From: Aselliscus stoliczkanus
Lineage: Eukaryota; Chordata; Mammalia; Chiroptera; Hipposideridae
Reading direction: 5' to 3'
NCBI GenBank assembly: GCA_033961575.1
Contig: CM066740.1
Coordinates: forward strand, 19,009,501-19,073,500
Length of the DNA: 64,000 nt
Shown in pieces: positions 1 through 10,767 of this stretch. Both the position numbers and the translations under genes were made by a program. Position 1 is the stretch's first letter. Every line of letters starts with the position of its first letter. The notes below the pieces were generated by a model, which worked only from the letters and a program-made list of their open reading frames with translations, did not search any database and was not told the origin of the DNA.

Positions 1-591
1 AAGAGCAGATCCATGAGCAGACTTCAATTTAATTGAGAATACACTTTGATTTATCACCGTATATACATATATATTTTTAAAATTTCATCGCACACATATC
101 CAGTTGCCTGACATTGAAGGAGTTTTTCTAGGAGTCAATTTCCTGTGCTTGGCAGGGCCCAATAACTTCACGTTGCTTCAAGCAGCCCCCCAGAAGTGCA
201 CAAAGAGATGCGACACTGAGTAACCCAGATATTTCAGCCTTCTGCTAAAGAGCTGCTGAAGAGTTTCCACGTAAAGGCTGAATCTCTTCTACTGGTGGTT
301 AACGACTCTTCTCTAACTAGATGTGGCTGTGGGTTGCTGCTGCTCTGAGAGTGAGAAGGAAACCGTAATTCATGTCATGTGGCTTTTTTCTGCTGAGGAG
401 CATGTTAGCATTGACAAATGGCAAATCATTGTGCAAAATCCTGAGTAGGTTGCATGTAACTAGAGAGCCATCACTTCCTCTGACACATACTCCTCCTGCA
501 ATGTTGAACGCAGATACTCATGGCAAAACACTGAAAATCAGGATCAGGTGACTTTTCTTTACAAATGGAGAAATGTCACTGTACAAGTCCC

Positions 592-593
<2 letters not shown>
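1..593. other. unassigned non-coding stretch
   Basis: I see no repeat family, exon or RNA gene here. Short open frames in this stretch are chance frames with no recognisable protein. Confidence 0.5.

Positions 594-626
<33 letters not shown>
594..626 (+). repeat. (TG)n microsatellite
   Basis: About 16 uninterrupted TG units. It lies 14 bases from the left end of the TIR-bounded element at 641. A second TG array follows that element at 899-922. Confidence 0.97.
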
Positions 627-628
<2 letters not shown>

Positions 629-640
629 TGCAAAAAAAAT

Positions 641-866
641 GGGTGCCAAAAAATGTATACACATTTTAAGAAAGGAAAAAACTGTATCAAAAATGTAATA
701 CTCAATATATACCAGTAACCAAAGATGAATACAAGTCACATTTGACTTCTGCAATTACAAGAGGTGCTCAAAGTGGTTATCATCAGTGTCCAGATACTTC
801 TGGTTACAGAGAACTACTGCTTGAGCAACGTTGACCAGTGTCTACTTGTATACATTTTTTGGCACT
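641..866. mobile_element. non-autonomous TIR DNA element (Tc1/mariner-like)
   Basis: The left end carries GTGCCAAAAAATGTATACA (643-661) and its exact reverse complement ends the element on the right (847-865), so there is a 19-bp perfect terminal inverted repeat around a core of about 185 bp. The core has no transposase. Perfect TIRs with a short non-coding core are typical of a deletion derivative mobilised in trans. The TIR sequence suggests the Tc1/mariner superfamily, but I cannot name the family. No clear TA duplication is visible. Confidence 0.7.
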
Positions 867-898
867 GCCAGTGTTTATATACATATACATATACATGT

Positions 899-922
899 AT
901 GTGTGTGTGTGTGTGTGTGTGT
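899..922 (+). repeat. (TG)n microsatellite
   Basis: About 12 GT units preceded by an ATACAT-rich run (875-898). Confidence 0.95.
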
Positions 923-1039
923 ATCTCACTACAGTTGAGTATCATTGTTGAGGTCAATTTGATCACTCATCTTCAAATTATAGGTACCATAACTCTTTAA
1001 TTGGAATGCATCCTAATTCATTCATACATATGGGCATGT

Positions 1040-1560
1040 ACACAGCTAATATGTATTATATTAAATCCTCACTATGTGTAAATCACTGGACAAGGAAGTT
1101 TGCAGGGTATAAAGATGAATCAGATAAAGTTCCCTGACCCCAAGAACTTGGGAACAGGTTGAGACAAGAGCTAAAAAGCATACATACCCCAAACTGTAAC
1201 ATAAGGGAGTGGGTGGTAAGTGCCGTAATAGCACTTCCGAAGTTGTGAGGCATGAAGCGGTTGCTCCTGACGAGGCTGGTGCAGGAAAGATCAGAAGAAG
1301 CTGGTGCGAGGGGTGTGGACCTTGTAGCAAACATGTAACGTGGAGAGTCAGAAATGATTCCTGCAGAGAAAGCAACATGAAAACATATACAGAGATGGGC
1401 AACTGCCATGCCTGTGGGGGGAAAAGCAACAGACCAGCTTGACCAAAAAATTTGGAATCTGTATAAAATGGAAGGCAAGCTTGGTCCCAGGATGTGGATG
1501 GCTCTAACTATTAGAAATTTGTTATTTTTAAAACAATGGAAAACTGCATAGGTTTCTGAA
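1040..1560 (-). repeat. ancient L2-like interspersed repeat
   Basis: The stretch follows the layout of an old pan-mammalian repeat: an AAAGATGAATCAGATAAAG block, a 'TTCCTGCAGAGAAAGCAACATG' type block near 1360-1380 and a block near 1530. The opposite orientation of the same family appears to be at 43960 and 56845. I assign it to the L2/CR1 side by its continuity with L2 ends, with low certainty. A 180-codon open frame on the minus strand (1083-1625) lies across it and is a chance frame. Confidence 0.35.
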
Positions 1561-3745
1561 TTGGAGAGTGACACATAAAGAAATGTGTGAGGAAGATTAA
1601 TGAGGTGGTAGTAAACAGAGTGCATTACACCTCTTCATCTTTGAGGGGACATGCTTGAAGAATGCCCTGAGGTAATGATATGCTATTGTTTTTGTTTTCC
1701 AGTCTAATGCTCTTCCTTTTAGCTTGAAAAATCAGAGTTGACTACACTACTCATAAATAGCGATTCACATTTATCATCCATATTTTTCATTCTTAGCGAT
1801 TTCATAAGGTTTCCTTTCTTTTTAATGACTATCCTCCCTCCTTTCTTATTTTAAGGATATCAGTGATTCTCAATCTTTTTTGAGTTGAGTACCTTAATAT
1901 TCCTTGATTTTGCACATTGCCTCCTGACACTCAAAGGAGATCTGGAATTAAATATCAAGTAAGTTAAAAACTTTTACAATGACTTCTAGAGACCTGACAA
2001 TGAGTGCTGGTGATCAGCATTCTCTATCTAACCCTGAAGGATGGTGAGTAAAGTGACATTATTGTCAAAGTTCTTCCGATCAGGGGCTATACTAAGCTCA
2101 GGAGACTTGGTCTGTTCTTGAACTCTGTTACTGTTTTCATGGCGGAAGCATGTAGAGTGCTCTCACTAACTGCCCTATGGAGTAGCACACCTACCACACA
2201 TGGGGGTTGAGTAGATAATAAGAGCTCTCCGGTAGGTCAGTTCCTAGGAGTTGATATGTAATGTAACTTGTAGAGACTGGCATATTCAACACCCTTTCTA
2301 AGCCCCTTCCACCTGCCCTCGTGAGCTATAAAGACTGGAAGGCTAAAAACTACATTTCCCACATTCCCTTGCAAGTAGGTTTCTGTTTGTGATCTAGTTT
2401 CTACTAAGAAAAAAACTTGAAAGAGAGGAGAGCAACCTGAGGAGGCAGTCACATACATATTGGGGAATCGAACCTTTGGACAAGCATGATGACAGAGAAG
2501 TTGGGTTCTTCTGGGACAAATGCTGTGAAGAGTGTTTTCTCCAGTTCCCAGCAATAGCAGTGCTAGGCATTTGTGGGTTTTGCCAGAACAGCCTCATTGG
2601 ATGGTGGGCTGATCATTTCTTGTTGGCTGCATCCAAACTTAGTTTTCCTCTTACAAGTTTTGTTCACTATATAACATCCTGTAATAAATACTTTTCTGCT
2701 TAAAGTAGGTAGAGTGAATTCTGTTGTGTGCAATGAAGAATGTTGAATGATGAAACATGAACTCCAGCTGATCATGGAGCTTTTCCATGGGAGCAGAATG
2801 GCCCAGCAAACCAAGGAATTGGCTGCCGAGTCGGAGTTGTCTGGTATACTTTTTCTAGATTTTCCAGAAGTTAACTTACTTTCTCTCTAATATGCAGATG
2901 ATAAAGAATAAGGATGTTTGTTCTGGTGGTATTCTTTGGAATATGAGAAGCTACTCAAACTATCCAAGTCACAGGAGGTGGATGGCACAGGGGAGATGTA
3001 AGCATACATGTGTAACAGTGGCAGCTGGATGTCAGGAGATTCCAGAAACAGGAAATGTAGTCAAGTTGAGTCTTAAACAAGAGTTGGCACTTGATCCATG
3101 GATGCTTTAGGGAGCCTAGCAAAAGGAGGAGTTTCACTTTGGTGCTCTGCTATTGACATGACCTAGCTACTCTTAGATGTCAATTAGTTAGCTGTCCTCT
3201 TCCTACTGAGTTGCATATTCATTAAGACTTCCGATTATTCATAGTTTCTACTTCTGCATAGCTTGGCTTCCTCGTAATTGTTTACAGCCATAAACTTACC
3301 TACCCATGGCTCTTTGAGTATGTCCTTTCAGCCTCAGCTCCTCTTCTAGGAGCTGGATTCTCCCTGGGGTTCTAAAACAAAACTCCTAAGAAGGAGAATG
3401 TGATTAATCATGTCAAGTTTTATTTTATGCCAAGTATGAGATCACTACTCAGCCTGGCCACATCAATGAAGGTTGGGAGGTCAGTGCAGCAGAAATGGCA
3501 AACTGTCCAGAAAAATTTGTGTTCCCTTTCCACAATACAGAATTATCATTCAAAAGCACCAGTATCTACTCATTTATATAGTACAGCCATGTAACCGGTT
3601 CTTGCCAAAGGAATGTGAGCATGAATTTGAGTCACTTAAAGCAATTAAAAAGAGGGTATCTGTTCTAAACTTTCTCTTTATATTTCCACAGACAATAGTG
3701 GAGACACAAGATAAAAAAAGCCTGTAGGGGAACAGAAGGATGCAT
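1561..3745. other. unassigned non-coding stretch with old repeat fragments
   Basis: Two parts look like worn repeats: 1855-1945 (GATTCTCAATCTTTTTTG, an hAT-like end) and 2325-2420 (ACTACATTTCCCACATTCCC block). The rest is unassigned. A polypyrimidine-AG at 1686-1702 and another at 3675-3691 resemble splice acceptors, but the frames after them close quickly. Confidence 0.4.
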
Positions 3746-3749
3746 GTCT

Positions 3750-4007
3750 TTTTAGGGAGACCACTTCATGGATGGTGTAGTGGCCTTACCACTGCACTGT
3801 ACATCTGAAGCTGCCACTGAACAATATTATATGTCAACTATAACTTAACACATATATAGCCATGGGATGTGGAATATAGTGTAGGGATGGAGTCAATGGA
3901 ATTGTAATAGTTATGTATGATATTAGGGGTGGGGTGACAGGGGAGGGGGTAGTCACTTTGTAAGGGGAGAAAAAAATAACTATTGCATTGTTTTGTACAT
4001 CTGTAAC

Positions 4008-4042
<35 letters not shown>

Positions 4043-4045
4043 GGT
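3750..4045 (+). mobile_element. L1 3'UTR fragment with (TAA)n tail
   Basis: This matches the 3'UTR of the L1 at 44524-47173 block by block: GGGAGACCACTTCATGGATG, CACTGCACTGTACA, CATGGGATGTGG, a G-rich block, and the end ATAACTATTGCA-TTGT-TTGTACA. It then runs into a TAA tail (4006-4041) in place of a plain poly(A). Only the last ~290 bp of the element is present, so it is severely 5'-truncated. Confidence 0.85.
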
Positions 4046-4233
4046 GGTTGTTTTTGTTTTTAAAAAAAGCCTGGAATACTGAATCATCATGTGGAGGACA
4101 GCCACCAGTGTACCTGGAAATCTACAGTAGTGACAACTACTGAGTCCCAAGCTTTTCCTAACAAGCTACTGAAAATTTGAGGGTTTTGAACACTTAGCAT
4201 ACCTTGACCCTAGGACGTTATAGGAATGGTTAT

Positions 4234-4677
4234 TATATTAGTTTCCTAAGAGTGCTGTAATAAAGTACCATAAACTGGATGGTTTAAAACAACAGCAACT
4301 TATTCGCTCATAGTTGTGGAGTACAGAAGTCTAAAATCAAGGTGTTTGCAGGACTGTTCTGCCCCCAAAGGCTACAGGGAAGAATGCTTCCTTGCCTCTT
4401 CCTAGCTTCCAGTGGGTGCCAGCAGTCCTTGGAATTCCTTGGCTTGCAGCTGCATTGCCACAGTCTTTGCTTCCATTGTCACATGGACTTCTGTCCTCCT
4501 ATTTCTACCCTGTCTCTGTGTCTGAATCTCTCTTTCCAGTCATTGAATTTTTGGACCTACTTTAATCCAGTATGACCTTGTCTTAACTAATTATACTTGC
4601 AAATACCGTATTCTCAAATAAGTTCACATTCTGAGGTTCCAGGCGAATTACGGGGGGACATTATTCACTCCAGTACA
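4234..4677 (-). mobile_element. MaLR LTR (MST/MLT1 group)
   Basis: The sequence is the reverse complement of a MaLR solo LTR. TTAGTTTCCTAAGAGTGCTG at the left is the inverted 3' end, CAACAGCAACTTATTC the inverted poly(A)-signal area, and CTCAAATAAGTTCACATTCT the inverted 5' part. The central block ATGCTTCCTTGCCTCTTCCT is diagnostic. ERVL-MaLR elements are old non-coding retrotransposons. Confidence 0.85.
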
Positions 4678-4934
4678 GTCATCTAGTACAAAATAGGGCT
4701 CTGTAAAGTGCCCCTTACCAGATACGAGAGGTATGGTAATCATGGTGATTGACATATTTAGTGAAATAATACCTAAGCCAAAACCTTAAGAGAGGTTTGC
4801 CATGTGTGTTTGGGCAGGTTGGGTACCAGGGGGCATCTTTTACACTGTAACCTACGTAAATGGTGCTCCCGGGTTCTTTGCAGAGTACGAACTATAAAGC
4901 TGAACATGGTAGCCCTGCTTAATAATGGGAAGGA

Positions 4935-5112
4935 GGGCAGCTGGTTAGCTCAGGTGGTTAGAGAGCAGGCTCATAACACCAACGTTGCCAGTTCAATTCC
5001 CACATGGGCCAGTGAGCTGCACTCTCCACAACTAGACTGAAAACAACGACTTGACTTGGAGCTGATGGGTCCTGGAAAAAACATACTATCCCCCAACCAA
5101 GTTTAAGAAAAA
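4935..5112 (+). mobile_element. VES-type tRNA-derived bat SINE with TSD
   Basis: The tRNA-like head has an A-box-like TTAGCTCAGGTGG and a B-box-like GTTCAATTCCC. The body is CCACAACTAGACTGAAAAC...GACTTGGAGCTGATGGGTCC, then a short A-rich tail. AATAATGGGAAGGA occurs on both sides (4921-4934 and 5113-5126), a perfect 14-bp TSD from L1-type integration. VES SINEs are bat-specific, so this copy is one of the main species clues. Confidence 0.93.
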
Positions 5113-5126
5113 AATAATGGGAAGGA

Positions 5127-5787
5127 ATTAGATGAAGAAAGTTAAGCAGATGTGTGTAGGGTGGAGGTGGGGACAGCGCTGAGAAAGAGCACAGCCACTC
5201 AAGGCAGAGGGAACGGAATGTTATAAGACTCTTATGTGGGAAGGTGCTTTGCCTTCCCAGCTACCCGACATGGGGGAAACTATCAACTCTCAAAACCTAA
5301 ATTATTTCATTGGTAAAACTGGGGATAACAGTTCTCATACTGGCAAAGTTATTGTGAGGCATTGGTGCTAAGCGCGGAAGCAGAGACCAGCATAGAGAAG
5401 TGTTCAGTCTCTGTGTTTCCGTCTTTCTCTTCTGTCCTAGAAACAAGATAAGCTTGGGGTCACCCACATGACATTTAAGAAGTAGCAGCTACATAGTTCA
5501 CACCTCTACCACCAACAATTGAGGTTCTAGGACAACCAGTGATATAAGGCTTACTTTCCCGGAGGTCTGTGTGAGAAAGAAAGGCCATATTTGGGCAAAA
5601 TGAACAAGTTATTTTAGACTAGAGATGACCAAAAAGAGAACTGAAATTATGATGCCACACCTCTGCATAGTCCACACCCTCCTTCTCTCCCACACTTGCT
5701 GTTCTTATCTCCTGCCCAATCTGACACTTTGATATTTCAGGAGGCAGATTATTCTGTTCTTTCCCTATGCCCCACTGTATTTTTTTT
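5127..5787. other. unassigned non-coding stretch
   Basis: No recognisable repeat, exon or RNA gene seen. Confidence 0.45.
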
Positions 5788-6230
5788 TCAACATTTTAAT
5801 TTATTGTGGCAAAATAAACAGAACATGAAACTTACCATTTAAACCTTTCTTAAGGGTACAATTCAGTGGTATAAGTACATTAACAACATTGTTCAGCCAT
5901 GACCACTATGTATTTCCAGGATCCCAAACAAAACTCTGGCCCATTAAACAATAATTAAACAATAACTCCCCGTGTACTCCTCCCCCAGATCCTGGTAACC
6001 TTTATTTTACTGTCTGTCTCTATGAATTTGCCTATTCTAGTTACCTCATATAAGTGGGATCCTACAATATTTGTCCTTTTGTGTCTGGCTCGTTTCACTT
6101 ACATAATGTCTTCAAGCTTCATCTATGTTGTAGCTTGTGTCAGAGTTTCTTTTCTTTTTATGACTAAATAATAGTCCATTGTATGTACATAGCATATTTT
6201 GTTTTCCTCATTCTCTTTTGTATAGTTATC
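5788..6230 (-). mobile_element. old L1 3' fragment, antisense
   Basis: Antisense L1 blocks are visible: TTTTGTGTCTGGCTCGTTTC (end of ORF2), TAATAGTCCATTGTATGTA, and the 3'UTR block AAGGGTACAATTCAGTGGTA. Divergence is high and no reading frame survives. Confidence 0.85.
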
Positions 6231-6288
6231 TTATTGTAATGCTGTTGTTTGCCTATCTCCACTAGATTAGAACACCTTGATGGAGCAT

Positions 6289-6862
6289 GTAGTAGGAAGA
6301 ATTTCTACAACAGACCCCCACACATGTCCTGTCCAAGTCCCTGGGATCTGTGAATATGATGAGCTGTCACTCCTAAAATTATGTTTTATTTTGCAGGAAA
6401 ATTAATCTGGATTAGCTGGGGAGGTGCAATATAATCACATAAACCCTTAAAAGCGGAGAGTTTTCTCCGGCTGGTGGCTGAAGAGAAAGCAGAGAGATAC
6501 AAAGCATGATGGGTATTTGATACACTGTTGCTGGCTTGAAGATGGAAGAGCCATGTGGGTGGCTATAAAAAGCTGAGAAGCCCTGAATGACAGAGGTAAA
6601 GAAACCAAAACCTCAGTCCTGTAACTGCAAGGAACTGAATTCTGCCAAAAACATGCGTGGACTTGAAAATGGATTTCTCCTCAGAACCTACACCTGAGAT
6701 CCCAGCCTGGCTGACACCTGACTGCCTGTGTGAGATCCTCAGCAGAGATTCATTCCTACCATGCCATGCTGGACATACAGTTGAAAACTAATAAGTGGAT
6801 GTTGGGTTAAACCACTAAATTTGTAGTAATGTGTTACCGAGCAATAGAAAACTACTATAGCA
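6289..6862 (+). mobile_element. MLT1-type MaLR LTR
   Basis: It begins TGTAGTAGGAAGAATTTC and ends with the MaLR pattern AACCACTAAATTTGTAGTAA, then AGCAATAGAAAACTA. The orientation is sense. It is an old, diverged solo LTR. Confidence 0.8.
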
Positions 6863-8941
6863 GGCACTTTGCCTTTTCACATTTAATCCCCAATGTTTAG
6901 CCAGTACCAGGAACCATTTGACTTCCCAGTAAATGCAAACTAACTAATTGATTGAAGGAGGTGGGAGGAGGGAACAATGAAGAGAAAAGGAAGGAAAATT
7001 TTTAAAAAAGAATGGAAAATGGAGAGGGATAAAGAAAAAAAAAGATCAAGAATAGCAGGGAGCATTTGAAGAGGAGTCTTTACTGAAAAGTACATGATGA
7101 AAATGTGTCCAAAACATATCTGCATTATCTTCACCTTCTCCAGAAATTCAGACTGTCAATGATCTTTTTATTTTTAATAGATGTTTTGATTATTTAATTG
7201 TGTAAATAAGTCATTTGTTTGGTGTCCTGTTGGCATACCTTGTGACTTGAACGAAGAGAATGATAAATATGATTTTATTTTAATTAAGAACAGTTCAGAT
7301 TTAAGGCTTGAACATCTATTTTTTCTGATTTCTTATTTACCCAGCTAAGTAAATAATAGCCTGCTGGTAAAAGTCCCTCAGGGTGATAAGTCAGGGGGAA
7401 TTGGGACATTGAAGTGTCTGGATTTTGAAGTAACTTGGCAGAACTAGCTGTAAATTATTTTTGTGAAATTATATGCCTTATTCTACTCCAGGAAACAAAG
7501 AATGAGTTGATCCCCTGCATGACCACATATTTGGATTTTGAACAATATAAAATGATGCACAAGCCTCTGATATCAAAATGTCACCTTTACAGCTCCTCAT
7601 GTAAATAGGAGAATAATTGAATAATTTCCTTGATACAAAATATCCTTCTCATCCACATACTACAGTCCTTGTAATTTCACCATTAGACACTCATTTCTTT
7701 AGATTAAACATTGATATTAACGGTTATGAAATATAACTACATTACTAGAAGGAGTAAAATGTAAATTCTTTAGCCTTTAAATATTAATAATGTATATCAG
7801 ATGATTTTTCCTTCTCTTGCATGAACAAGAACCAGTATGGGAACACACTGCAGAGAAATTGCATCAAACACACTGCAGAGAAATTGCAACTGTTTTGGAG
7901 TTCTCTGCAGAGAACTGATGGAAAGACTATAATGGTGTTCCAATTTAGATTTTACAACCTGATCTTCTCTATGGTCAAAGGAATGTTCAAATGTCAAGGC
8001 AAGCAAGTTTGCTATAGAGTTTAATTGCTTCTTTTGATTAGATACTTAAAGTGAGCATGCTGAAGATGTTTATTTTAAAATTGTTTTACCATTAATGCCA
8101 TTCCTGTATTTCCTTATTTAAAAAAATGTAAATCATATTCTCCCCTCCCCCGCCACCAGCTTTGTGAAGGTATAATTAACTAATAAGTTGGTTCTTTTTC
8201 ACAATGACAGAATGACAACCTGATCTAGCTGAGCAAAAACAAAAGTATCTTTGGGCATGAAACCCAAAGAAGAGTCCAGAAGTGTGCATATTTCAAACAG
8301 AGATGGAGGGTTTGTCTGTTGAATGTTCGTAGAAACCCTGGCCTTCCTTCCTCACTATCTCTGACTTTCTCTTTTTTCACTTTTCTACTCGCCATCCTCT
8401 CCAATCTCCTTTCTCTCTGTGTCTCCGATCTGCTTTTCCAATATGTTAGCTTTATCCTCTGGAAATTTCTTTCCTCTAGTAAAATAGATAGCATCCTACA
8501 GTGCCCTCAAGGAAATATTATGTTTTTATAACCTATAATTCCAGAGAGAGAGGATGCAGCACAAGTCCTGCGAATGACTCTAATAAGCCAAAGTTGGGTG
8601 TCTTTCCCATCCCCCAAAAGGGAGACTGGTTCCCTGTTTTTCATATGAGAGAGAGGGAAAACATCTTATGCAGGTGAATCTACAGCTTCCACAGTCTAAT
8701 TTCCTGGTTTTATTTGCATTAATGGAATTAATCAACACTTGGTTTTATTTCTTTACATCAGAGGGCCAAGTTTCTATTTCACATTGATGTTATATGTTTT
8801 CAACACTTGTACGGCAGAGGCGGAAGAGAAGGAGGAGGAAGAGGAGGGGAAAGCAATACGAAAGTTTGTTGTTATCGCTTCTAAGAATACAACTGCTGAA
8901 TTACTGCCCTTCAAATTATGAGAAAATAATTTCAAAACTAT
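6863..8941. other. unassigned non-coding stretch
   Basis: No gene or named repeat is recognised. A 21-bp unit, ACACACTGCAGAGAAATTGC plus A, occurs twice with a 25-bp period (from 7843 and 7868). A polypurine run lies at 8817-8850. Confidence 0.45.
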
Positions 8942-8955
8942 AAACGTGCTATTTT

Positions 8956-9076
8956 ATTTTATTTTATTTATTTTATTTATTTTAGGGCAGTGTCACTGGC
9001 CCTCACATGTGGGACCTGAACTGGGGTTGCTGGCTTCCCAAGCCAGCGCTTAACCACCGCGTCACTCGGCCGGCCC
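8956..9076 (-). mobile_element. short tRNA-derived bat SINE, antisense
   Basis: The reverse complement begins GGGCCGGCCGAGTGACGCGG and ends GGCCAGTGACACTGCCCTAA followed by an A-rich tail, here read as an ATTTT-rich run. The target sequence AAACGTGCTATTTT on the left (8942-8955) recurs as AAACATGTGCTATTTT on the right (from 9077), giving an imperfect TSD. Confidence 0.92.
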
Positions 9077-9092
9077 AAACATGTGCTATTTT

Positions 9093-9145
9093 TTTTTTTT
9101 TTTTTTGAGGGCAGTGTCACTGACCCTCATATGTGGGACAGAACC
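9093..9145 (-). mobile_element. 5'-truncated short SINE, antisense, at the same target
   Basis: A T-run (9090-9106) leads into GAGGGCAGTGTCACTGACCC and TCATATGTGGGACAGAACC, after which the SINE stops. Only the 3' part of the short SINE is present, and the tRNA-like head is missing. ACATGTGCTATTTTT follows immediately (9148 on), a third copy of the target sequence that also flanks the SINE at 8956. Confidence 0.88.
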
Positions 9146-9254
9146 AACATGTGCTATTTTTGATGACATTGGAGATCCACATTCTTATTTGACTGCTGTA
9201 TTCTCAGAGTTAAAAGGTAGTTATAGCTGGTCAAAAATTAAGTACTAGAAAAGA

Positions 9255-10260
9255 GTTTTAATCTGCAGGCCAGAAGGGAGTGGCAGGAAATACTGAAAGT
9301 GACACAAAATAAAGGCCTACAACCAAGATTGCTCTATCCAGCACGGCTATCACTTAAAATTGAAGGAGAAATAAAGAGCTTCTCAGAAAAGAATAAGCTT
9401 AAGGAATTCATTACCACCAAGCCAGCATTGCAAGAAATGTTAAAAGGACTTTTTTAAACAAAAGAAAGGGGTAAACAAGCTAACCCAGAGAGACAATTTA
9501 AGAAGATTGATGTCATATCAAGCAGATATAAAGGAAAAACTGATGGTTGCTGGTTGGGAGGGAGTGGGGAAGAGGGAGAGGGGGAAGGTTTTGGACAGTA
9601 TATGTGGGACTACAATGTTGCCACAGGGTTATGGGGGCAGTTCTGGGAATGTAATTGATATTGTTGTGAAGAGACTATTATGTTGTGAGAAATAAGTCAG
9701 TCGGAGAAGGACAGGTACCATGTGATCTCACTTGTGTGTGGAGTCTGAAGAACTGAGTGAACGATCAAAGTAAACAGACTCATAGATGTAGAGGAAAAAC
9801 TGAGGGTTGCTAGTTGGGGGGGGATGGGGGACGGGGAAGGGATTAGACAGCATAAATAGACAACTACAATATTGCCACAGGGATATGAAACACAGTTCGG
9901 GGAATATAATAATGTTGTAAAAATTTTGTGGCGTGTCAGATAGTCACATGTCTTGTTAAGGAGACCACTTCATGGATGAAATAGAGGCTTGATCACTGCA
10001 CTGTACACCTGAAGCTGATGTTGTATAGTATTGTATGCCAACTGCAACTGAATATGTGGGTGGTCACGGGATGTGGAGTATGCTGTGGAGGCGAGTCAGG
10101 GGAGTTGTGATGGATATGTATGATATGGGGGGGGGAGTGGGGTGGCGAACTGGGGGAGGGGGGTTTTCACTTTGGGGGGGTAAAGAGTATAACTATTGCA
10201 TTGTGTTGTACACTGAAAACTAATAAAAATAAAAAAAAACAAAAAAAAAAATTAAAAAAA
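9255..10260 (+). mobile_element. mosaic L1: ORF1 end joined to duplicated 3'UTR
   Basis: 9258-9455 encodes, with frame breaks, the C-terminal end of L1 ORF1 protein (blocks resembling ARREW, EGEIKSFS, ITTKPALQEMLKGL). Instead of ORF2 there follows 3'UTR sequence (9530-9664: GGTTGCTGGTTGGGAGGGAG, ACAATGTTGCCACAGGG). At about 9668 a second segment starts in the last codons of ORF2 (ATAAGTCAGTCGGAGAAGGA, residues like SEISQSEKD) and runs through the whole 3'UTR to a poly(A)-rich tail at 10206-10260. Part of the 3'UTR is thus present twice. No clear TSD. Confidence 0.75.
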
Positions 10261-10767
10261 CATAAAACAAAATGAAGAGTTCCAGGTTTGGGTTTGGGAT
10301 CTTTGTTGCTTAATCTTTATTTTTCAAATAAAAAAATATATAAATATTAGTGTCCATTTATAGGACTAATGACGATCAAAAACCTCTACCTAAATCAGAC
10401 TAGCATTATCACATTTCTAATACAGAAGAAAAATTGATTCAAGTCTTATCTTTTTCCACTTAAGCGTGTTTCTTATAGACTTGTTGAGGAATGATATACT
10501 CCTGGTGTTGGGTACAAATTCGTAACTGGAGAGAGAGCAGGGCTGTCCCCAGGAAGGATGAAATAAGAGAAGATACAGCAGACCTTTCCCACCACTTCCT
10601 TAATTGGCCTTTTTTTAAAAAGAGGCCCCAATAAAAAATAAAAATAAAAAATTAAATCCAATAGACCTAAAACTGCTGCCAATACAGTTTCTAAATGTTT
10701 ACTCTTAAGCACTTTAAGCTTGTCTGACAAAGAGCATCGCCCTCTCCTTTTTAAAAAGGCATTCATT
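10261..10767. other. unassigned non-coding stretch
   Basis: AT-rich sequence with short A-runs. No repeat family or exon recognised. Confidence 0.45.

Noticed and set aside
518..754. Open frames through the TG and CT arrays (also 764-1000, 13051-13316)
   Set aside because: Repeated His-Thr or Cys-Val residues come from microsatellite translation, not from a protein.
1083..1625. 180-codon minus-strand open frame as a gene
   Set aside because: It lies across an old interspersed repeat, has no recognisable domain, and overlaps another open frame in a second phase.
1686..1702. Splice acceptor and exon after GTTTTTGTTTTCCAG
   Set aside because: The best frame after it closes within about 12 codons and no donor is seen.
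7843..7889. CRISPR-like direct repeat
   Set aside because: Only two copies with a few bases between them, in a mammalian context; a local duplication.
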